A stretch of DNA of 37,383 bases, taken from an uncultured Prevotella sp. (GTDB taxonomy: Bacteria; Bacteroidota; Bacteroidia; Bacteroidales; Bacteroidaceae). Below the pieces are notes generated by a model. That model was given only the letters and a program-made list of their open reading frames with translations. It did no database searches and was not told the origin of the DNA. Below are positions 31,271-37,383 of the stretch, piece after piece; the stretch's first letter is position 1; every line of letters begins with the position of its first letter. Made by a program: the position numbers and the translations under genes. The DNA lies in assembly GCA_900548745.1 (NCBI GenBank), contig URLQ01000005.1, positions 1-37,383 on the forward strand. Reading direction: 5' to 3'.

Positions 31271-32053
31271 ATGAAAGTCACATTGCTCCAGACAAATATC
31301 ACGTGGGCTGAACCTTCTGACAACCAAAGAAATGCAGAAGAAATGATAAGTCAAGCACAGGATTCCGACATGTATATTCTGCCGGAAATGTGGAGCACGG
31401 GCTTTGCCACTCAACCTCACGGAATAGCAGAAGACGAGGAGACAAGCGGCAAAAGCGGCTCATTGACATGGATGAAGGATATGGCTGCGAGGAAAAAAGC
31501 CGCCATCTGCGGAAGCCTTGCCATAAGGACATGTGAGGGACAGTATGTGAACAGACTGTTTTTTGTATTCCCCGACGGCACATACAGACACTACGACAAG
31601 CGCCATCTCTTCAGCATGGGGGGAGAGAATGCACACTATACGGCAGGAGACGAGCGCACCATAGTGGAATACAAGGGAGTCAGATTCATGCTGATGATTT
31701 GCTATGATCTGCGCTTCCCCGTATGGAGCCGCAACAGCAACGACTATGATGCCGTGATATACGTGGCGAACTGGCCTACACCCCGGCTTGCAGTATGGGA
31801 CGCTCTGCTTAAAGCAAGGGCACTGGAAAACCAATGCTTCGCAATAGGAGTGAACCGAACAGGAACAGACCCAAACTGCGAATACTCCGGCGGAAGCGCC
31901 ATAATATCGCCTTACGGAAAGGTGATGGCGGAATGTGGCAACGAGACAAAAGCCGCAACAGCAAACCTTTGCATGGAGGAACTACAACGGTTCAGAAAGA
32001 AATTCCCCGTACTCGACGACAGGGACAACTTTAGCATTCAAAAGAACAAATAA
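31271..32053 (+). CDS. Carbon-nitrogen hydrolase, omega-amidase-like (YafV type)
   Basis: The catalytic triad of the nitrilase superfamily is visible: E39 in ILPEMWSTGF, K110 in YDKRHLF and C144 in MICYDLRFP. The stretch DALLKARALENQCFAIGVNR and the length of 260 residues match the YafV/omega-amidase (NIT2-like) branch. This branch hydrolyses alpha-keto-omega-amides such as ketoglutaramate or ketosuccinamate in repair of transamination by-products. ATG 31250 is a possible alternative start. It is divergently transcribed from rarA. The following Asp-rich gene lies 34 nt downstream. Confidence 0.88.
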   Translation: MKVTLLQTNITWAEPSDNQRNAEEMISQAQDSDMYILPEMWSTGFATQPHGIAEDEETSGKSGSLTWMKDMAARKKAAICGSLAIRTCEGQYVNRLFFVFPDGTYRHYDKRHLFSMGGENAHYTAGDERTIVEYKGVRFMLMICYDLRFPVWSRNSNDYDAVIYVANWPTPRLAVWDALLKARALENQCFAIGVNRTGTDPNCEYSGGSAIISPYGKVMAECGNETKAATANLCMEELQRFRKKFPVLDDRDNFSIQKNK

Positions 32054-32087
32054 AAGAATAACAAAAAAATAGTATTATAAGTTTAAT

Positions 32088-32891
32088 ATGAAAGAAACAG
32101 GTAAAAAAGCACTTACATTAAAGACTTTGAACAAGAGCAACGTCTGGGACATACAGGAAAATGATGTTTTCAGAATGTTGGAAGCTGCTGAAAAAGACGC
32201 TGACTTGGCGGATAACTTCAAACACTATATCGATATCATGCGCAGCGCATTCGAGATAGAGCAGGTGAAGATTGACCGTCCTGAGGTTATAAAGAAATAC
32301 GAGGCAAGAGACTTCAAGGTGGCTACAATAAAGCTGGACGAGAAAACATCCGTGAAGTATGCAATAAAGAAGAAGACCATTATGCGCGTTACCGACCTCA
32401 CATACGAGAACATACGCCATATCTCGGCAGCAAAGCTCATGGAGGTGATAGAAAGAAACTTCGGAGGCGGATGGGACTCACTCTCTCAAAGCATACAGGA
32501 CATTATACAGAGCGGATTCGACATCAGCACAACTACCCTGCCGAAGGAACGTCTGCACAAGAAAGGCGGCATGTACGAGAAGAAGGTCGAAGACGGATTC
32601 GACGTATTGGAAATACCTAAGGGAGGATGGACAGAAGCTATCTTCGCCAAAGTGAAGCCGCTCGAAGAGAAGCCTCATCTCGATCTTGACGACGAGAGAA
32701 AGAAGACACGCGACGACGAGGACGAGGATGACGAGGACTTGCCAGACGATATCGACAAATACGATGACGACGACGACGACGATTTCGATGACGACAAGCT
32801 CACTGAAGAGAGTTATCGCACCACAATCGAAGAGGATCCTGAGGAACTGTCCCTGCAGGCAGAAGATGTAGCCGACGACGACGACTATTAA
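32088..32891 (+). CDS. Asp-rich conserved hypothetical protein
   Basis: Residues 1-200 are a folded, Lys/Glu-rich domain (LKTLNKSNVWDIQENDVFRMLEAAEKDADLADNF..; NFGGGWDSLSQSIQDIIQSGFDIST). From ~200 a long low-complexity run of Asp with some Glu (DDEDEDDEDLPDD, then DDDDDDDFDDD) extends to the end. I do not know the family. Such tails can bind cations or mimic DNA. It lies between the nitrilase and the uptake pair on the plus strand and looks like ordinary Prevotellaceae chromosome content. Confidence 0.6.
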   Translation: MKETGKKALTLKTLNKSNVWDIQENDVFRMLEAAEKDADLADNFKHYIDIMRSAFEIEQVKIDRPEVIKKYEARDFKVATIKLDEKTSVKYAIKKKTIMRVTDLTYENIRHISAAKLMEVIERNFGGGWDSLSQSIQDIIQSGFDISTTTLPKERLHKKGGMYEKKVEDGFDVLEIPKGGWTEAIFAKVKPLEEKPHLDLDDERKKTRDDEDEDDEDLPDDIDKYDDDDDDDFDDDKLTEESYRTTIEEDPEELSLQAEDVADDDDY

Positions 32892-32910
32892 TCCACACCC
32901 CCAAAAAGAA

Positions 32911-34041
32911 ATGAAAAGGATAATATATCTGATATCTATAATTGTCCCTTTCTTCATTGCTTCTTGCAACAGACAGAGTTCTGTCCGCACAAACGATGAA
33001 GGAGGGGACACTTTGCATCTGGAATATGCAAAGAACATCATCATCGTGAAATACACAACACACTACGATGTGACCATGCTTAACCCATGGAAACAAGGGG
33101 AAATCCTTCACAGATACAGACTTGTCGTTGCAAAGGGCGCTCCACAAGCTGACGATATGACTACGCTAAAGGTGCCTTTGGAAAACTGTCTCATATCAAC
33201 ATCCGTACACTGCGAACTGGCAAAGATGCTGGGAAAGGAACATTGCGTTGGAGGTATCTGCGACTTGCAATACATGAACTCGCCGTGGATAAAGAAGCGT
33301 TGCTCTGAAAACAAGACGCAGGACTGCGGCAGCTCCATGGCTCCCAACATAGAGAAGATAATAACCCTAAGTCCTGACGCCATATTCCTTTCGCCGATGA
33401 ACAATACAGGCGGGTACGGAAAGGTAGAAAGCATAGGCATTCCAATAATAGAACTTGCCGACTATATGGAACCTACTGCACTGGGAAGAGCGGAATGGAT
33501 AAAGTTCTACGGCATATTGTTCGGAGCAGAGAAACAGGCAAAAAAGATTTTCGACACTACAGAGAAGCAATACAAGAGACTGACGGAAATCGCTGCAAAG
33601 TCAACAAACCACCCTACCGTACTGATGGACAAGATTGAAAACGGAGTATGGTACGTGCCTGGCGGAAAGAGCACCATGGCACAAGAGCTGAAAGACGCAG
33701 GAATGAAATACGCCTACTCTACCAATAACGAAGCTGGCAGTCTGCAGCTGTCGCCGGAAAAGATTCTCGACAACAACGCTGATGCTGACATCTGGGTGAT
33801 GCGATACTACAAGGCTGACAAGACACCTCTGACGCTTGATGAACTGGAAAAAGAGAATACGGTTTACCCGATGATCAAAGCTCTGAAAGAGAAGAACGTA
33901 TACGGATGCAACACCGCAGCCTCTACCTTCTTCGAAGACATACCGTTCAGACCCGACCTGCTGCTGAGAGACTTCATAATAATAGTAAACCCCGACAAGA
34001 AGGAACTGGGAAAAACGAAATATTTCAAGAAACTCAACTGA
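32911..34041 (+). CDS. FecB/BtuF-type periplasmic binding lipoprotein
   Basis: A lipoprotein signal (MKRIIYLISIIVPFFIASC, Cys at 19) anchors the protein. The rest follows the type III binding-protein layout. An N-terminal lobe (PLENCLISTSVHCELAKMLGKEHCVGGICD) and a marker segment (NIEKIITLSPDAIFLSPM..) are followed by a long backbone helix (EWIKFYGILFGAEKQAKKIFDTTEKQYKRL) and a C-terminal lobe. It binds a siderophore, heme or cobalamin and hands it to the permease encoded 2 nt downstream. Substrate cannot be told. Confidence 0.85.
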   Translation: MKRIIYLISIIVPFFIASCNRQSSVRTNDEGGDTLHLEYAKNIIIVKYTTHYDVTMLNPWKQGEILHRYRLVVAKGAPQADDMTTLKVPLENCLISTSVHCELAKMLGKEHCVGGICDLQYMNSPWIKKRCSENKTQDCGSSMAPNIEKIITLSPDAIFLSPMNNTGGYGKVESIGIPIIELADYMEPTALGRAEWIKFYGILFGAEKQAKKIFDTTEKQYKRLTEIAAKSTNHPTVLMDKIENGVWYVPGGKSTMAQELKDAGMKYAYSTNNEAGSLQLSPEKILDNNADADIWVMRYYKADKTPLTLDELEKENTVYPMIKALKEKNVYGCNTAASTFFEDIPFRPDLLLRDFIIIVNPDKKELGKTKYFKKLN

Positions 34042-34043
34042 GT

Positions 34044-35087
34044 ATGCTTAAAGACAAATGCCAAACAAACAACAAGACGCTACTATATATCGTTGCCATG
34101 CTTGCCTTGATAACCGTGTTGTTCATGGCAAACATAGCTACAGGGGCTATCCATATCCCGCTGGATTCCGTGATAAACATCCTGCAGGGTGAGGACGGAG
34201 AGAAAGCCACCTGGAGATATATAATAATGAAGTCAAGACTGCCACAAGCTGCCACGGCAACACTCTGTGGGGCGTCATTGGCAGTATGCGGACTGATGTT
34301 ACAGACGGCATTCAACAACCCTCTCGCCGGTCCATCCATTTTCGGAATAAACAGCGGAGCAAGTTTAGGCGTGGCAATCGTAATACTACTGCTGAACGGT
34401 AGCATAACGACAGACATACTTACCATAAACGGATTTATGGCAATCATCATAGGAGCATTCCTCGGAGCAACAATAATTATTGCCATACTGCTGCTCTTTG
34501 CAAGAATAATACACAGCAACGTAGTACTGCTCATCATAGGAATAATGATAGGCTATCTGTCTTCCTCGGCCATATCTCTACTGAATTTTTTTGCCACGGA
34601 GCAAGGAGTGACATCATACGTAATGTGGGGCATGGGAAACTTCAGCAGCGTATCCATGCGCCACATGCCTGTTTTCGCATCATTGACAATAGTATGTGTA
34701 ATGGCATCCCTACTTTTAATAAAACCTCTCAACGCATTGCTCTTGGGAGAGAAATATGCAGAGAACCTCGGATTCAACACAAAGCGTGTAAGAGTGTGGC
34801 TGCTGCTACTGACAGGCATACAGACTGCTGTAACTACAGCTTATTGCGGACCGGTATCGTTCATCGGTCTTGCCGTGCCACACATCACAAGAATGATTCT
34901 TGACACGGACAACCATCAGCAGCTAATGCCATGCACTATTCTGATGGGTGCAGCAATTGCACTTATATGCAATATGATTTGTACTGTACCTTCCAACGGA
35001 ACCGTTATTCCTCTTAACGCCGTAACGCCACTTATCGGTGCGCCGGTAATAATATACATTCTGATAAAACAGAGGAAAGGATATTGA
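34044..35087 (+). CDS. FecCD/BtuC-family ABC permease
   Basis: ATG 34044 follows the binding-protein stop by 2 nt. About ten membrane segments are visible, beginning with LLYIVAMLALITVLFMANIA. The FecCD hallmarks RLPQAATATLCGASLAVCGLMLQ and NPLAGPSIFGINSGASLGV are present, and GPVSFIGLAVPHITRMILDTDNHQQLMP near the C-terminus includes the coupling helix that contacts the ATPase. The matching ABC ATPase gene, usually next in the operon, is missing. After this gene come only a tandem repeat array and a terminator. The transporter must therefore borrow an ATPase encoded elsewhere. Confidence 0.92.
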   Translation: MLKDKCQTNNKTLLYIVAMLALITVLFMANIATGAIHIPLDSVINILQGEDGEKATWRYIIMKSRLPQAATATLCGASLAVCGLMLQTAFNNPLAGPSIFGINSGASLGVAIVILLLNGSITTDILTINGFMAIIIGAFLGATIIIAILLLFARIIHSNVVLLIIGIMIGYLSSSAISLLNFFATEQGVTSYVMWGMGNFSSVSMRHMPVFASLTIVCVMASLLLIKPLNALLLGEKYAENLGFNTKRVRVWLLLLTGIQTAVTTAYCGPVSFIGLAVPHITRMILDTDNHQQLMPCTILMGAAIALICNMICTVPSNGTVIPLNAVTPLIGAPVIIYILIKQRKGY

Positions 35088-35100
35088 AAAATACATATTT

Positions 35101-35254
35101 GAAAACGTATAGGAAAAGTTGTGAAACCATATTAAATATGATTTGAAAACATATAAGATAATTCATGAAAACATATTAAATAGAATTAGGAAACATATAG
35201 GATATTTCATGAAAACATATTATAAAGGATTTGAAAACATATAAAAAAGATATG
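35101..35254 (+). repeat. 22-bp tandem repeat array (seven units)
   Basis: Seven consecutive units of exactly 22 bp each begin with (G)GAAAACATAT (unit starts 35101, 35123, 35145, 35167, 35189, 35211, 35233). The first ~11 bases are well kept and the second half varies, alternating between endings such as AATTCAT/TTTCAT and GATTT. A partial unit precedes it from 35086. There are no unique spacers of CRISPR type. The period is about two helical turns, so one face of the helix would be marked repeatedly. It begins at the permease stop and lies before the operon terminator, so it is transcribed. Confidence 0.85.
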
Positions 35255-35271
35255 GAGTATATAAAAAAAAC

Positions 35272-35306
35272 AAGCGGTTGTCTTCACAGATTACCGCTTT
35301 TATTTT
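35272..35306 (+). terminator. Terminator of the uptake operon
   Basis: AAGCGGT pairs with ACCGCTT around a 14-nt loop, followed directly by TTATTTTC. Confidence 0.8.
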
Positions 35307-35588
35307 CAATAGGTATTAGTCTTTTAAGGTAAAAAGATTGTTTTCAGGATAACGATTGCAAAGTTAGCATATTTTTTCAATTAACCAAAACATTTCCGAA
35401 CTTAATTTATGTCAAGGCATTATGTGCTCCCACACATAGAGAGCATTTATACTTTATTAACTTTGTATTGACAGTTTAGCTACATTTTTCATCAAAAATG
35501 AGTACTTAAAACAGAAGCAATATGAAAACTAACAAGAATTAGGTATATTGTTAAATTATATATATAATAAAGTATCTGAAAAGAATAA
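35307..35588. other. Non-coding stretch between two terminators
   Basis: No convincing gene is seen. A plus-strand -7 box, TAACTTTG, occurs near 35458-35466 and has only a six-codon frame (MKTNKN) downstream near 35522, then the valS terminator. It may be a leftover promoter, a short RNA or chance. Confidence 0.4.
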
Positions 35589-35625
35589 GGGTCATTTCAG
35601 TCCGATTTGCAGACTAAAATGACCC
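35589..35625 (-). terminator. valS terminator (possibly bidirectional)
   Basis: GGGTCATTTCAGTC and GACTAAAATGACCC form a 14-bp stem with one mismatch and a 9-nt loop. On the minus strand it follows the valS stop (35650) by 24 bp and is followed by TTATTCTTTT. On the plus strand it is followed by A residues only, so the minus-strand use is favoured. Confidence 0.8.
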
Positions 35626-35649
35626 TAAAAAAAATATAATCAGTAATAA

Positions 35650-37383
35650 TTATGCTTTGGTTTTCAGAGAAGCGATACTTTCTTTAAGTGCAGCAATCTT
35701 CTCTTCGCTATCACTTTGCTTCTTTCTCTCAAGAGCAACGACAGCCTCCGGAGCATTAGCCACGAAACGTTCGTTGGAGAGTTTCTTCATCACTCCAGCA
35801 AGGAAACCTTCAAGATGTTTCAGCTGTGCCTCCTGCTTTTCAATCTCAGCGGCAATGTCAATCATGTCACCAAGTGGAACAGCATATTCCAATGTGCCAA
35901 CCATGAATGCCGCAGCCGTAGCATCTTTCTCTGCAACGACATCAATACTGCTGAGGTTTGCCATCTTCATAACGACGCAGTCGTATGCAGCAAAGCCGTT
36001 TTCAGAAACAGTCTGAAGCTTCAAGCTGTCCTTGTTAGCAATATTCTTCTGGTTGCGAACTGTTCTTACACCAGCTACAATCTGCTTAACATTCTCTATA
36101 TCCTCAACAAGCTTCAGATCATCAGCAGTAGGAGCAGGTATCTCAAGCTTCACACGCATGATTGACTCTCCGTCCTTGCGGTCGTAGATATGCTGCCAAA
36201 GCTCCTCTGTGATGAACGGCATAAACGGATGTAGCATCTTCAACAGATTCTCGAAGAAGCCAAGAGTAGCATCGTAAGTCTTCTTGTCGATAGGCTGACC
36301 ATAAGCCGGCTTTACCATCTCAAGATACCAGCTTGAGAACTCGTCCCAGAAGAGCTTGTAGACCGTCATCAGGGCTTCAGAGATTCTGTATTTGCTGAAC
36401 AGGTCATCAATCTCCAGACTTGCCTGACGAAGCTTTGCCTCAAACCATCTTACAGCAATGGTGTTTGCCTCTGGCTGCTCAGCTTCAGCCACCTGCCATC
36501 CCTTTACAAGACGGAAGGCATTCCATATCTTGTTGTTGAAGTTGCGACCCTGTTCGCAAAGCGACTCATCAAAGAGAATATCGTTACCGGCTGGGGCAGA
36601 AAGCATCATTCCCATTCTAACGCCGTCGGCACCATATTTGTCAATCAGTTCAAGAGGGTCTGGAGAGTTACCAAGACTCTTAGACATCTTGCGACCGAGC
36701 TTATCTCTAACGATACCCGTAAAGTAAACATGCTTGAATGGCATCTTGCCACGATATTCGTAGCCTGCCATTATCATACGTGCTACCCAGAAGAAGATGA
36801 TATCCGGACCTGTCACGAGGTCGCTTGTAGGATAATAATAATTTATCTCTTCATTGTCAGGATGTTCAATTCCGTCGAACAATGATATAGGCCACAACCA
36901 TGACGAGAACCAGGTGTCAAGACAGTCGCTGTCCTGCTCAAGGTCTTCCATCTTCAATGCTGCATTCTTCTGCTGTGCTGCTTTCAGAGCCTCATCAGCA
37001 TTCTCTGCAACAACAAAGTCGCGCTTGCCGTCGGCTGTCTGGAAATAATATGCCGGAATACGGTGTCCCCACCATAGCTGTCGGCTGATACACCAGTCCT
37101 TGATGTTCTCCAACCAATGGCGATATGTATTCTTGTATTTCGGAGGATAGAACTGTATGTCGTCATCCATTACCGGTGGCAAGGCGATGTCTGCAAAATG
37201 CTGCATGGAAAGGAACCACTGTGTAGAGAGCTTCGGCTCGATAGGAACATTTGTTCTCTCAGAGAAGCCCACCTTATTATTATAGTCTTCCACCTTCTCC
37301 ATCAGTCCTGCATCCTTCAGGTCCTGCTCAATCTTCACACGAACGTCCATGCGGTCCATGCCTACATACATGCCGGCAGCCTC
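35650..37383 (-). CDS. valS: Valyl-tRNA synthetase, C-terminal 577 residues
   Basis: The frame is open to the end of the window, so the N-terminus with the HIGH motif lies outside. Visible are the end of the editing-linked region (STQWFLSMQHFADIALPPV..), the catalytic half with WCISRQLWWGHRIPAYYF, and the KMSKS loop in GRKMSKSLGNSPDPLELIDKYGADGVRMG. The anticodon-binding domain (ALMTVYKLFWDEFSSWYLEMVKP..HPFMPFITEELWQ) and the terminal coiled-coil arm (DIAAEIEKQEAQLKHLEGFLAGVMKKLSNERFV) typical of ValS follow. It charges tRNA-Val. This is a housekeeping gene of the chromosome with its own terminator at 35589-35625. Confidence 0.97.
   Translation of the reverse strand, partial: EAAGMYVGMDRMDVRVKIEQDLKDAGLMEKVEDYNNKVGFSERTNVPIEPKLSTQWFLSMQHFADIALPPVMDDDIQFYPPKYKNTYRHWLENIKDWCISRQLWWGHRIPAYYFQTADGKRDFVVAENADEALKAAQQKNAALKMEDLEQDSDCLDTWFSSWLWPISLFDGIEHPDNEEINYYYPTSDLVTGPDIIFFWVARMIMAGYEYRGKMPFKHVYFTGIVRDKLGRKMSKSLGNSPDPLELIDKYGADGVRMGMMLSAPAGNDILFDESLCEQGRNFNNKIWNAFRLVKGWQVAEAEQPEANTIAVRWFEAKLRQASLEIDDLFSKYRISEALMTVYKLFWDEFSSWYLEMVKPAYGQPIDKKTYDATLGFFENLLKMLHPFMPFITEELWQHIYDRKDGESIMRVKLEIPAPTADDLKLVEDIENVKQIVAGVRTVRNQKNIANKDSLKLQTVSENGFAAYDCVVMKMANLSSIDVVAEKDATAAAFMVGTLEYAVPLGDMIDIAAEIEKQEAQLKHLEGFLAGVMKKLSNERFVANAPEAVVALERKKQSDSEEKIAALKESIASLKTKA

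Noticed and set aside
35086..35254. CRISPR array
   Set aside because: The 22-bp units are contiguous with no unique spacers of regular length, and no cas genes are present.

Overview
The window looks like a chromosome segment of a Bacteroidales bacterium, probably Prevotellaceae (Segatella/Prevotella-like), that carries a large mobile or accessory insertion. The evidence is the Bacteroidetes promoter box TAnnTTTG in front of many genes, the weak Shine-Dalgarno signals, Bacteroidetes lipoprotein signals (for example LLTSC, FLTSC, FFIASC), and the gene families present (mob genes, DUF6140-like, IS66, IS4, rarA, valS). Genus is an inference; no rRNA is present.

Layout. (1) 1-1300: 3' end of a serine recombinase, a run of helically phased palindromes, and a 35-residue hydrophobic peptide gene with its own promoter. 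(2) 1300-3240: an XRE regulator, decayed remnants of a type I methylase (hsdM) and of a second gene, then a PD-(D/E)XK nuclease-like gene with an overlapping partner. (3) 3250-19860: an almost entirely plus-strand accessory island of about 19 genes. It encodes two lipoproteins (one with an LHH-nuclease-like tail), a WYL regulator, a YopX-like protein, a UDG-fold-like protein, a DnaQ-like exonuclease, a GmrSD-type DUF262/HNH protein, a PLD nuclease, a DnaB-C-like ATPase, a frameshifted membrane gene, an FtsZ-C-like protein, a RavA/ViaA-type MoxR ATPase and vWA pair with a YgjP/SprT-like metallopeptidase, a DUF6140-like protein, and a core-only DNA polymerase III alpha. Four transcription units in it start with the same module: palindrome TRTGCC-N7-GGCAYA, exactly 9 nt, then TAnnTTTG. 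This makes the island look like one co-regulated genome-conflict or DNA-repair regulon. It matches no single defence system that I know. (4) 19900-26950: minus-strand mobilization module (parA, membrane protein, relaxase, mobC, HTH proteins) with an oriT-like intergenic region. It is split by a complete IS66 element (8-bp target duplication). (5) 27173-28480: a complete IS4-family element with 9-bp target duplication. (6) 28490-28940: junction region with a second small hydrophobic peptide gene and a secreted-protein gene that may be truncated. (7) 29875-37383: ordinary chromosome: rarA, an omega-amidase-like nitrilase, an Asp-rich protein, a FecB/FecD-type uptake pair without its ATPase gene, a 22-bp tandem repeat array and valS (5' end outside the window).

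How it may work together (inference). The mobilization genes and recombinase suggest that the island travels on an integrative/mobilizable element. The WYL protein (BrxR/CapW-like in type) or the XRE protein is a candidate repressor for the shared operators, which overlap the expected -33 region and would block transcription. Release on a DNA-damage or phage signal would express nucleases (HNH, PLD, DEDDh, PD-(D/E)XK), an AAA+/vWA remodelling pair with a protease, and reduced replisome-like proteins (DnaB-C, DnaE core).
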